Of a DNA stretch of 64,000 nt, positions 8,612 to 17,859 are shown in pieces (positions within the stretch are counted from its first letter, which is position 1; every line of letters begins with the position of its first letter). A model generated the notes under the pieces. It worked only from the letters and a program-made list of their open reading frames with translations. It was not told where the DNA came from and made no database searches. Source of the stretch: Ancylobacter lacus (GTDB taxonomy: Bacteria; Pseudomonadota; Alphaproteobacteria; Rhizobiales; Xanthobacteraceae); assembly GCF_018390635.1 (NCBI RefSeq), contig NZ_JAHBGE010000063.1, positions 62,001 to 126,000 of the forward strand, written 5' to 3'. A program made the position numbers and the translations under genes.

Positions 8612-10456
8612 ATGAGTCCCGCAAACCCCGCCTTTCCCACCGCCCTGCCGCCGGCGCGGCCCTTTCTCGGGGTGGACCGCTCCGCCACCGGCCGGTTCTG
8701 GCGCGAACGGCTCGACCCCCGCGCGAGCGCGGTGCCGCTCGCCATGGTGCAGCGCAACGGCATACCCGAGCTGCTGGCCCGGGTGCTGGCCGCCCGCGAC
8801 GTGCCGGTCGGCGAGGTCGAGGCCTATCTCGATCCCACGGTGAAGCGCCTGCTGCCCGACCCCGACGTGCTCACCGGCATGGGTGCCGCGGTCGCCCGCC
8901 TCGCCGATGCGGTGATGCGCGGAGAGAGCGTGGCGGTGTTCGGCGATTACGACGTCGATGGCGCCACCTCCACCGCGCTGCTGGTGGAGGTGCTGCGCGC
9001 GGGCGGGCTCGACCCGCTGTTCCACATTCCCGACCGCATCTTCGAGGGCTATGGGCCCAATATTCCGGCCATCGAGAGCCTCGCCGCCCGTGGCGTGCGG
9101 CTGCTGGTGACGGTGGATTGCGGCACGGCGAGCTTCGAGCCCTTCGCCCGTGCCCATGCGCTCGGCCTCGACGTGGTGGTGATCGACCATCACCAGACCG
9201 GGGAAGAACTGCCCGAGGTTGCCGCGCTGGTGAACCCGAACCGCGCCGACGACCTCTCCGGGCTCGGCCATCTCTGCGCGGTGGGGCTGGTGTTCATCGT
9301 CGCGGTCGGGCTGCTGCGCGAGCTGCGCCGGCGCGGCTGGTGGAGCGAGGCCCGGCCGGCCCCCGACCTGCTGGCGAGCCTCGATCTCGTCGCGCTCGGC
9401 ACGGTGGCGGATGTGGTGCCGCTGGTGGGGCTGAACCGCGCCTTCGTCACCAAGGGCCTGCTGCAGCTCCGCCGCCGCGAGCGCCCCGGCCTCACCGCGC
9501 TGATGGACGTCGCCCGACTCTCGGGGCCGCCGAAGGGCTGGCATCTCGGCTTCCTGCTCGGGCCGCGCATCAATGCGGGCGGGCGCATCGGCGAGGCCAC
9601 CCTCGGCACCCGGCTGCTGCTGACGCAGGATCCCATCGAGGCCGGCGCCCTCGCCGCCGAGCTCGACCGCCTGAACGCCGAGCGGCAGGGGGTGGAGAAG
9701 GCCATATTGGCCGAGGCGGAGGCCGAGACCGAGGCCGCGCTCGGCCGCGAGGGCCACGCCGCCGTCATCCTCGCCAGCGGGCAGGGCTGGCACCCCGGCG
9801 TGGTGGGGCTGGTGGCGGCGCGGCTGAAGGAGAAGTTCGGCCGCCCGGCCTTCGCCATCGCCTTCACCGGCGATGTCGGCGCCGGCTCGGCCCGCTCCAT
9901 TCCCGGCGTCGATGTCGGCCGGGCGGTGCGGGCGGCGGTGGAGGCCGGGCTGCTGGTGAAGGGCGGCGGCCATGCCATGGCGGCGGGCCTCACCCTCGCG
10001 CGCGACCGGCTCGGCGCGCTCCGGGCTTTTCTGGAAGAGAAGCTGGCGGAGACGGTGGAAGAGGCGCGGGGCGTCGACGAGCTCGCCATAGACGGCGCGC
10101 TGGCCGCCGGGGCGGCGACGCCGGAGCTGGTGGAGCTGGTGGACCGGGCCGGACCCTATGGCGCCGGCAATCCCCAGCCGGTCTTCGCCTTTCCCGCTCA
10201 CCGGATTGCGCATGCCGAGGCCGGCAATGCCGATCAGGTGCGGGTGCGGCTGCGCGGCCCGGACGGGGCGACCGTCTCCGGCGTCGCCTTCCGCGCCGCC
10301 AATGCCCCGCTCGGCCGGGCGCTGCTGAACGCCCGCGGCCAGCTCGTCCATGTCGCCGGCACGCTGGATGTCGACAGTTGGCAGGGCCGCAGCCAGGTGA
10401 GCCTGCGCGTCAGCGATGTTGCCGAGGTCGATACGCCGGACCGGCCGCGGGGCTAG
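8612..10456 (+). CDS. recJ: Single-stranded-DNA-specific 5'-3' exonuclease RecJ
   Basis: RecJ degrades single-stranded DNA 5' to 3' in recombination, mismatch repair and replication restart. The 614-residue protein has the DHH-family metal-binding signatures: VFGDYDVDGATSTALL (DYDVDG at 112-117), VTVDCGTAS and VIDHHQTGEELP (DHH at 192-194). The DHHA1 segment GQGWHPGVVGLVAARLKEKFGRP and GGGHAMAAGLTL follow, and a C-terminal OB fold ends VSLRVSDVAEVD. It is a complete, normal-length gene. In related genomes recJ lies near hom/glpX, as here, though several genes now intervene. Confidence 0.95.
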   Translation: MSPANPAFPTALPPARPFLGVDRSATGRFWRERLDPRASAVPLAMVQRNGIPELLARVLAARDVPVGEVEAYLDPTVKRLLPDPDVLTGMGAAVARLADAVMRGESVAVFGDYDVDGATSTALLVEVLRAGGLDPLFHIPDRIFEGYGPNIPAIESLAARGVRLLVTVDCGTASFEPFARAHALGLDVVVIDHHQTGEELPEVAALVNPNRADDLSGLGHLCAVGLVFIVAVGLLRELRRRGWWSEARPAPDLLASLDLVALGTVADVVPLVGLNRAFVTKGLLQLRRRERPGLTALMDVARLSGPPKGWHLGFLLGPRINAGGRIGEATLGTRLLLTQDPIEAGALAAELDRLNAERQGVEKAILAEAEAETEAALGREGHAAVILASGQGWHPGVVGLVAARLKEKFGRPAFAIAFTGDVGAGSARSIPGVDVGRAVRAAVEAGLLVKGGGHAMAAGLTLARDRLGALRAFLEEKLAETVEEARGVDELAIDGALAAGAATPELVELVDRAGPYGAGNPQPVFAFPAHRIAHAEAGNADQVRVRLRGPDGATVSGVAFRAANAPLGRALLNARGQLVHVAGTLDVDSWQGRSQVSLRVSDVAEVDTPDRPRG

Positions 10457-10786
10457 CAGCGGGTTGCCGCCTTAGCCTGTTGGAGGATGGGCGCGAGCCG
10501 GGGCCGGCCGTCCCCGGCCGGCGCCCGACGTCTGTTTTATCAATGGGTTGAGGCGGGGACCGGATTCAGCGCGTGAGCGGGGGCGGACATGTGCCCTAGC
10601 GGAATCGCCGTCTCATCCGTCGGCGACAAGCCGCTGGCCGGACTCGGCTTTCGGCCGTCGCGCCGGCAGAGGCGGCACGGCCGGCTCCGCGCGGCGCGCG
10701 GCGGTGAAGCGGCGGGGTAGCCAAGGGCGGGTGCCGAATCCGCGCGCCGCATTGCGGCGGGGCCGGCGCCCGGCTAAGCACGGCGG
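10457..10786. other. Intergenic stretch without a recognisable gene
   Basis: About 330 bases. A 7-bp stem GCCGGCC / GGCCGGC at 10503-10522 followed by TCTGTTTTA may end recJ transcription. The remaining frames have no family resemblance. Confidence 0.45.
10503..10538 (+). terminator. Possible terminator of recJ
   Basis: GCCGGCC pairs with GGCCGGC (loop GTCCCC), and a TGTTTTA tract follows after about a dozen bases. The spacing to the T-run is long, so the call is weak. Confidence 0.35.
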
Positions 10787-12061
10787 ATGAACACAGAAAC
10801 GCGGAACGTGACGGCAGGCGGCGTGGCGGGCGGCGAGGCCCCGACGGTGGTGGTGGTCGGCGCCGGGCCGGCCGGGCTGATGGCGGCGGATGTGCTGGCC
10901 GGCGCCGGCTGCCGGGTGCGGGTGTTCGACCGCATGCCATCGCCGGCACGCAAATTCCTGCTCGCCGGCCGCGGCGGGCTGAACCTCACCCATTCCGCCC
11001 CGCGCGAGCCCTTCCTGCGCCGCTACGGCGCCGCCGCCGACTGGCTGGCGCCCATGCTCGACGCCTTCCCGCCGTCGCGGCTGCGGGCCTTCGCGGCGGA
11101 GCTGGGCGAGCCGACCTTCATCGGCACGTCCGGCCGGGTCTTTCCGCAGGCCTTCAAGGCCTCGCCGCTGCTGCGGAGCTGGCTGCGCCGGCTCGACACG
11201 CTCGGCGTCGAGCTGGCCGGACGCCGGCTGTGGACCGGCTGGGACGAGGCCGGCCGTCTCACCTTTGCCGGCGAGGCCGCGCCGGTGGCGGCGGACGCCG
11301 TGGTGCTGGCGCTGGGCGGGGCGAGCTGGCCGCGGCTCGGCAGCGACGGCGGCTGGACCGGGCTTCTCGCCGGGCGCGGGGTCGCGCTGGCACCGCTCAC
11401 CGCCGCCAATGTCGGCGCGCTGGCGACGTGGAGCCCGCTGCTGCGCGAGCGCTTCGCCGGCCACCCGCTGAAGCGCATCGCGGTCACCTTCGGCGACACC
11501 ACGATTCGCGGGGAGGCCGTGCTCACCGCGCACGGGCTGGAGGGCGGACCGTTCTACGCGCTGGCGCCGAAGCTGCGGGAGGCGCTGGCGGCGGGCGCGG
11601 ACAGCACCGTGATTATCGACCTGAGGCCCGATCTCGCCATCGAGACCCTGTCGGACCGGCTCGCCGAGGCCCGGAAGGGCGAAAGCCTCTCCAACCGGCT
11701 GCGCAAGGCGGCGGGGCTGGAGCCGGCGGCGATCGGTCTGCTGCGGGAGGCCGGCGCGCCGCCGACCCATGCCTGGGACCTCGCCGCCGCGATCAAGCGC
11801 CTGCCGGTGCGGGTCACCGGCCTCGCCGGGCTGGAGCGCGCCATCTCCACCGCCGGCGGCGTCACCCGCGCCGCGGTGGACGAGGGGCTGATGCTGCGGG
11901 CGGTGCCCGGCACCTTCGTCGCCGGGGAGATGCTGGACTGGGAGGCACCCACCGGGGGCTATCTGCTGCAGGCCAGCTTCGCCACCGGCCAGCGCGCCGC
12001 CGAGGGTGTGCTGGCCCGGCTGGGCCGGCCGCTGCCGCCGCGCTGGGTGGGCGGCTGGTAG
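10787..12061 (+). CDS. FAD-dependent oxidoreductase of the HI0933/BaiN-like (TIGR03862) group
   Basis: This 424-residue flavoprotein is of unknown physiological role. The dinucleotide-binding motif VVVVGAGPAGLMAADVLAGAG lies near the N-terminus. It is followed by KFLLAGRGGLNLTHS, the hallmark GRCNLTN-like segment of the HI0933 family. Further landmarks are VVLALGGASWPRLGSDG and the C-terminal FAD-binding GEMLDWEAPTGGYLLQASFATG. Length and motif order fit the TIGR03862 subgroup. The ATG at 10787 starts with a short hydrophilic leader. It probably stands alone; the antiporter gene follows 171 bases later. Confidence 0.88.
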   Translation: MNTETRNVTAGGVAGGEAPTVVVVGAGPAGLMAADVLAGAGCRVRVFDRMPSPARKFLLAGRGGLNLTHSAPREPFLRRYGAAADWLAPMLDAFPPSRLRAFAAELGEPTFIGTSGRVFPQAFKASPLLRSWLRRLDTLGVELAGRRLWTGWDEAGRLTFAGEAAPVAADAVVLALGGASWPRLGSDGGWTGLLAGRGVALAPLTAANVGALATWSPLLRERFAGHPLKRIAVTFGDTTIRGEAVLTAHGLEGGPFYALAPKLREALAAGADSTVIIDLRPDLAIETLSDRLAEARKGESLSNRLRKAAGLEPAAIGLLREAGAPPTHAWDLAAAIKRLPVRVTGLAGLERAISTAGGVTRAAVDEGLMLRAVPGTFVAGEMLDWEAPTGGYLLQASFATGQRAAEGVLARLGRPLPPRWVGGW

Positions 12062-12232
12062 GCGCGCAGGACGGGTTCGGGTCGGGTTCGGGACGGGTTT
12101 TCTTGCCTGCCGCGTTCGCCCGTTTTCCCGCCACCCCCAAGTTTTGCCCGAAACCCTCCCTACGCTGATGCCGTTGGGGCATAGGCGGGTGCGGCGCGGC
12201 CGGGGCCGCTGCGGGCGAGGGCGGGGGACGGG

Positions 12233-14041
12233 ATGGAAACCATCGCGCTGACCAATGTGCTGCTGCTCGCCGGGGCGGCGCTGATGGTGGTCGGCATCTT
12301 CTCCAGCCTCATCGCCTCGCGCTTCGGCGCGCCGCTGCTGCTGGTGTTCCTCGTCATCGGCATGCTGGCGGGCGAATCCGGTCCGGGGCAGGTGCATTTC
12401 AGCGATTACCGCGCGACCTATCTGGTGGGCTCGGCGGCGCTGGCGATCATCCTGTTCGATGGCGGGCTGCGCACCCGCATGGGCGCGTTCCGCGGCACGC
12501 TCGGGCCGGCGCTGATGCTCTCGACCCTCGGCGTGGTGGTGACGGCGGGGCTGGTGGGGCTGCTGGCGAGCCTGCTGCTCGGCCTGCCGCTGCTGGAGGG
12601 GCTGCTGGTCGGCGCGGTGGTGGCGTCCACCGATGCAGCGGCGGTGTTCTTTCTGCTGAAGTCGGGCGGGCTCCAGCTCCGCAAGCGGGTGGGGGCGACG
12701 CTCGAGATCGAATCGGCCACCAACGATCCCATCGCGATCTTCCTCTCGCTGGTGCTGGTGCAGCTCGTCGCCGCCGGCGGGGAGGCGCCGGGCTGGGAGC
12801 TGCTGCTGCACCTCGCGCAGCAGGGCGTGCTCGGCGCGGCGATCGGCGTCGCCGGCGGGCTCGCGCTGGCCGCGCTGCTGAACCGTTTCGAGCTGCCGAG
12901 CGGCCTGCACCCGCTGCTGGCGGTGGGCGCGGCGCTGCTCATCTTCGGGCTGGCGGCGGTGGCGGAAGGGTCCGGCTTTCTCGCCGTCTACCTCGCCGGG
13001 CTGGTGCTGGGCAATCGCCCGGTGCGGGCCATCGCCTCCATCGTCAGTTTCCACGACGCCGCCACCTGGCTGGCGCAGCTCGTGATGTTCGTGATGCTCG
13101 GCCTGCTGGTCTCGCCGGCGCGGGTGGTGGAATACGCGCTGCCGGCGGTCGGCATCGCGGTGTTCCTCATCCTCGTCGGCCGGCCCGCGGCGGTGTGGCT
13201 GTGCCTCGCGCCGTTCGGCTTCCGGCCGCAGGAGAAGGCCTACATCTCCTGGGTGGGGCTGCGCGGGGCGGTGTCGATCTTCCTCGCCACCATTCCCACC
13301 CTCGCCGGCGTGCCGAGCGCGGAGGTGTATTTCAACGTCGCCTTCACCGTGGTCATCGTCTCGCTGGTGGTGCAGGGCTGGACCCTGACCCACGCCGCCC
13401 GGCTGTTCCAGGTCGCGCTGGCGGAGCCGCTGAAGGAGGCCCGCCGCTTCGAGATCGACCTGCCGGGCCAGCTCGACTACGAGCTGGTGGCCTATCCCGT
13501 GGGGCGGGGCAGCCCGGTGCTGAGCCACGGCGTGCTGCCGAACTGGGCCCAGCTCATGCTGGTGGTGCGCGAAGGCGCCATCCTCACCGCGCAGGAGGCG
13601 GAGCGGCTGGCGCCGGGCGACTACGCCTATCTCCTCGCCCCGCCGGAGCGGGTGGCGCGGCTCGACCGGCTGTTCGTGCCGGGCGAGGGGCGGGCGGATG
13701 TCGAGGTGGCGGCGGCCTTCCCCTTTCGCGGCGACATCTCGCTGGGCGCCATTTCCGATCTCTACGGCCTGCCGGTGGAGCCGCATGAGCGCGACCTCAC
13801 CATTGCCGACCTGTTCGCCGAGCGCTTCGACGAGCGGCCGGCGGTCGGCAGCCATGTCCGCTTCGGCGCGGCGACGCTGGTGGTGCGGGCGATGGAGGAC
13901 GACCGGGTGGCGCTGGCCGGGCTCAGCATCGACGACGAGGACCACGCCCGCGACCGCCACATCCTCAACGGCGCGGCGCTGGCACGGCTGCTCGGCCCGC
14001 GCCGGGCGACGCGGGAGCGGGCGCGGCGGCGGCATCATTGA
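12233..14041 (+). CDS. nhaP2: Potassium/proton antiporter, NhaP2/CvrA type
   Basis: This 602-residue CPA1-family antiporter exchanges cytoplasmic K+ for H+ and helps in pH and osmotic balance. About twelve membrane helices occupy residues 1-400, with FDGGLRTRMGAFR, VGAVVASTDAAAVFFLL and LEIESATNDPIAIFL, the conserved acidic segments of the transport core, and GLRGAVSIFLATIP in the last helices. A cytoplasmic TrkA-C (RCK_C)-type domain (about 400-490, from LPGQLDYELVAYPV) and a CorC/HlyC-type tail (about 495-590) complete the NhaP2 architecture. It has no obvious operon partner. Start ATG at 12233. Confidence 0.92.
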   Translation: METIALTNVLLLAGAALMVVGIFSSLIASRFGAPLLLVFLVIGMLAGESGPGQVHFSDYRATYLVGSAALAIILFDGGLRTRMGAFRGTLGPALMLSTLGVVVTAGLVGLLASLLLGLPLLEGLLVGAVVASTDAAAVFFLLKSGGLQLRKRVGATLEIESATNDPIAIFLSLVLVQLVAAGGEAPGWELLLHLAQQGVLGAAIGVAGGLALAALLNRFELPSGLHPLLAVGAALLIFGLAAVAEGSGFLAVYLAGLVLGNRPVRAIASIVSFHDAATWLAQLVMFVMLGLLVSPARVVEYALPAVGIAVFLILVGRPAAVWLCLAPFGFRPQEKAYISWVGLRGAVSIFLATIPTLAGVPSAEVYFNVAFTVVIVSLVVQGWTLTHAARLFQVALAEPLKEARRFEIDLPGQLDYELVAYPVGRGSPVLSHGVLPNWAQLMLVVREGAILTAQEAERLAPGDYAYLLAPPERVARLDRLFVPGEGRADVEVAAAFPFRGDISLGAISDLYGLPVEPHERDLTIADLFAERFDERPAVGSHVRFGAATLVVRAMEDDRVALAGLSIDDEDHARDRHILNGAALARLLGPRRATRERARRRHH

Positions 14042-14402
14042 GGGGCGGCGCCGGCGGGCGGAAGGGTGCGCGGGACGGCGGCTGAGGGAGCGCGTGCCGC
14101 CGTCCCGCCCGGCTCGCGCGGCCAGCCGGGATAACGGCCTCGCGAGCGGTTCGGTGCCGCGCCGCGACGTGGTGTCGTCGGCGGGTGAGGAGTCGAATAC
14201 GACGCTCTATTTGGCCGCGCAAGAAGTATCTTCGCGTATTATTATAGTTCAAAACTGACGTCGCGGCCTAATACTTCGCTGAACCGGCGCGGATCGGCCG
14301 GCGGGACGGCGCGGGTTTGGCGCGGGGCCTGCGCCGCCGCCGCGCTGTCGCCCTTTTCCCGGTGCGATGCTGCCGCTACATGTCCCCGCAACGGAGGATG
14401 GA
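14042..14402. other. Intergenic stretch with an AT-rich island
   Basis: About 360 bases. Most is GC-rich and featureless, but 14195-14275 is unusually AT-rich for this genome and contains TATTATTATAG and a small dyad GAAG-TAT-CTTC. It probably holds the promoter of the small gene at 14403. Confidence 0.4.
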
Positions 14403-14687
14403 ATGGCACGGCTGTTCTTTCGCAGTGGACGCAGCAGCGCGGCCGCGCCCGATACCGCGCGCGATCTGGCGGAGAAGGCGCGCGCCATTCTCGGCCTCGG
14501 CGAGGAATCGACGGTCTCCATCTCGGAGATCGCCTGCGGCGACCCGGGCTGCGGTGGCGCGGAGACGGTGGTGCTCATCATGCGGCCCGGCCGCCGCACC
14601 GAGGCGGCCAAGCTGCTTCAGCCTCTCGCCAGCGTGACCGAAGACGCCCTGCGCGCCGCGCTGGCGCCGCATGTGGAAGCGGTTTGA
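14403..14687 (+). CDS. Small protein with a paired-cysteine motif, function unknown
   Basis: This 94-residue soluble protein is preceded by a good GGAGG ribosome site five bases before the ATG at 14403. An in-frame ATG lies at 14367 but has no comparable site. The centre reads VSISEIACGDPGCGGAETVV, with two cysteines five residues apart. This SEIAC..PGC..ET arrangement resembles small conserved proteobacterial proteins, but I cannot name the family with confidence. Metal binding or a redox role is conceivable. It is followed at once by a terminator, so it is probably monocistronic. Confidence 0.75.
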   Translation: MARLFFRSGRSSAAAPDTARDLAEKARAILGLGEESTVSISEIACGDPGCGGAETVVLIMRPGRRTEAAKLLQPLASVTEDALRAALAPHVEAV

Positions 14688-14692
14688 AATCG

Positions 14693-14719
14693 TTCCAGAG
14701 TATAAACTCTGGAGCTTTT
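14693..14719 (+). terminator. Intrinsic terminator of the 94-residue gene
   Basis: A perfect 8-bp stem TCCAGAGT / ACTCTGGA with a loop of ATAA is followed by GCTTTTC, six bases after the stop codon. Confidence 0.75.
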
Positions 14720-14792
14720 CCAATCTGCGCCGAAGCCTTGCAAGTATTGGTGTTGCAGGGCCCGCGCAGCACTGGCGGACGCAGCGTAATGA

Positions 14793-14812
14793 TTGAAGTA
14801 TAATAATTCCAA
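14793..14812 (+). promoter_or_regulatory. AT-rich dyad upstream of the iron-type operon (candidate operator/promoter)
   Basis: TTGAAGTATAATAATTCCAA is an imperfect dyad with TATAAT inside it, in an AT-rich patch about 90 bases before the first imelysin gene. It looks like a promoter with an overlapping operator. It does not match Fur, RirA or Irr consensus sequences well enough for me to name the regulator. Confidence 0.35.
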
Positions 14813-14822
14813 TATGTTCCGG

Positions 14823-14842
14823 CCGCCTTGAGGGCGGTTTTT
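14823..14842 (+). terminator. Hairpin with T-run in the leader of the iron-type operon
   Basis: CCGCC pairs with GGCGG across TTGAG, followed by five T. It lies between the AT-rich dyad and the first gene, so if the promoter is upstream it would act as a leader attenuator. The short stem keeps confidence low. Confidence 0.4.
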
Positions 14843-14900
14843 CAAAGGCGTAGGACATTTCGGGAGGGCGCTGCCGCACGCGCCCCGAGGAGATGATCCC

Positions 14901-16214
<1,314 letters not shown>

Positions 16215-16245
16215 CGTCGGCCCGACCGTGACGTGACGACGACAG

Positions 16246-16288
16246 GCGGCGCGGCATGCCGCGCCGCAGGGCATCCCGAGGGGATGCC
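16246..16288. repeat. Two tandem stem-loops between imelysin and multicopper oxidase genes
   Basis: A perfect 22-base palindrome at 16246-16267 (axis at GCATGC) is followed by a second stem GGCATCCC / GGGATGCC at 16270-16288 with a three-base loop. There is no T-run. Such tandem hairpins after the first gene usually protect or terminate upstream mRNA, making the first gene more abundant than the rest. Confidence 0.7.
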
Positions 16289-16343
16289 ATAAACGAGCGC
16301 CTCGACGAATCCGCCCCGGCGCCGGATGCTCAGGAGTGGCGCG

Positions 16344-17843
16344 ATGACCACGTCGCGTGCAGATCGACACCTCCCCATGCTCCCGCCGGACCGGCCTGCC
16401 GGGCTCTCCCGCCGGGCCCTGCTGGCGGGCGGGGCGCTGGGGGCGGCGAGCTACCTTCTTCCGACCTCACTCGGCAATGCGCGGGTGCCGGCCGCTCCCG
16501 CGGCGACGCAGGCGCTGACGCTGGCCGCCGGCGAGACGCAGATGAAGCTGCTCGGCCCCGACGGGCCGGCGAGCCGGGTCTGCGCCTATGATGGCACGCC
16601 GTTTCGCACCCTGCGCTTTCCCCGCGGCAGCGTGCTGGATGTCGGATTCCAGAACGGGCTCGACGAGGGCACCACGGTGCACTGGCACGGCATCCGCCTG
16701 CCGAATGCGTTCGATGGAGTGCCGACGCTGACGCAGCCGCTGGTGCAGCCGGGCGGCGCCTATGCCTACCGCGTGCCGCTGGAGGACCCCGGCACCTTCT
16801 TCTTCCATCCCCATTGCGACGAGACCGGGCAGGCCGGGCGCGGCCTTGCCGGGGTGCTGATCGTCGAGGACCCGCGCGACCCCGCCTTCGATGCCGAGCA
16901 TGTGCTGTGCCTGAAGGACTGGCGGCTGGCGGAGAATGGCGGCTTCCTCCCCATGTCGGAGCCCGACGGCGCCTCCAAGGCCGGCACCTTCGGCGCGACG
17001 CGCCGCTGCAACGGCCAGCCGTCGCTGGCGCTGGAGGCGCCGGCTCATGGCGAGGTGCGCCTGCGCATCCTCAACCTCGATTCCACCCGGGTCATGGACA
17101 TCGGCGTCGACCAGGGCGAGGCCGCGCTGATCGCGGTGGATGGCCACGCCCTGCCGCCCATTCCTCTCGACCGGCTGCCGGACGGCGTGTGGCGCATGGG
17201 CCCGGCCCAGCGCATCGACCTGCATGTGCGGATGCCGGCGGCGGGCGGGCAGGTGCGCCTCGCCGACTACCGCGCCGCCAAACTCTATGAATTCGCCACC
17301 CTCACCGCCACGCCGTCGGCCCGGCCGCTACGGCCGTTCCGCCCGCTGGCGCTGCCGGCGGCGCAGGTGCCGCGGGCCGACCTGAAGAAGGCGGAGCGGC
17401 TGACCTTCACGCTGCAGCAGGCGACCGATGCCGCGATCAGCGCTGCCGGCCTGCCGCCCGACGACCCGCTGGCCAAGGCCCTGCTCGACAGCCTGTGCGT
17501 CGGCTCGACCACTTATTGGGGCATCGACCAGCTCTCCTGGCCGACCGGCAGCCGCCGCGCCGTGCCCCCGCCGCTGGCGCGGATGCGGGCGGGCCGGTCC
17601 TACCGCGTCACCGTGAAGAACGGCACCCGCTACCCCCACCCGATCCATCTCCACGGCCATGTGTTCGAGGTCATCGGCTCCAGTTCCGGCCGGCTGCCGC
17701 GCCACCTCGCCGACACCGTGCTGGTGCAGCCGGACGAGGCGGCGGAGATCGCCTTCGTCGCCGCGCCGGGCGACTGGGTGTTCCACTGTCACATCCTGGA
17801 GCACATGGAGACCGGGATGATGGGGTATTTCCGTGTGCTCTGA
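16344..17843 (+). CDS. Tat-exported multicopper oxidase
   Basis: This 499-residue periplasmic multicopper oxidase couples oxidation of a metal ion or phenol to reduction of O2 to water. All copper motifs are present: HWHG (113-116), HPH (155-157), HPxHLHGH (432-439) and HCHILEHMETGM (from 481), the last supplying the T1 Cys, His and axial Met and the T2/T3 histidines. LSRRALLAGGALGAASYLLP near the N-terminus is a twin-arginine signal, which suits folding around copper before export. I chose ATG 16344, seven bases after CAGGAG; an in-frame ATG at 16326 exists. Between two imelysin-type genes its likely role is ferrous-iron oxidation, though this is inference. Confidence 0.88.
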   Translation: MTTSRADRHLPMLPPDRPAGLSRRALLAGGALGAASYLLPTSLGNARVPAAPAATQALTLAAGETQMKLLGPDGPASRVCAYDGTPFRTLRFPRGSVLDVGFQNGLDEGTTVHWHGIRLPNAFDGVPTLTQPLVQPGGAYAYRVPLEDPGTFFFHPHCDETGQAGRGLAGVLIVEDPRDPAFDAEHVLCLKDWRLAENGGFLPMSEPDGASKAGTFGATRRCNGQPSLALEAPAHGEVRLRILNLDSTRVMDIGVDQGEAALIAVDGHALPPIPLDRLPDGVWRMGPAQRIDLHVRMPAAGGQVRLADYRAAKLYEFATLTATPSARPLRPFRPLALPAAQVPRADLKKAERLTFTLQQATDAAISAAGLPPDDPLAKALLDSLCVGSTTYWGIDQLSWPTGSRRAVPPPLARMRAGRSYRVTVKNGTRYPHPIHLHGHVFEVIGSSSGRLPRHLADTVLVQPDEAAEIAFVAAPGDWVFHCHILEHMETGMMGYFRVL

Positions 17844-17859
17844 ACGGCCGCGCGGCCCG

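Noticed and set aside
10613-14038. An 1141-codon open frame on the minus strand
   Set aside because: It runs opposite to two solid genes (flavoprotein and antiporter), is full of Arg/His/Gln/Gly and has no domain. Such frames are expected at about 70% GC.
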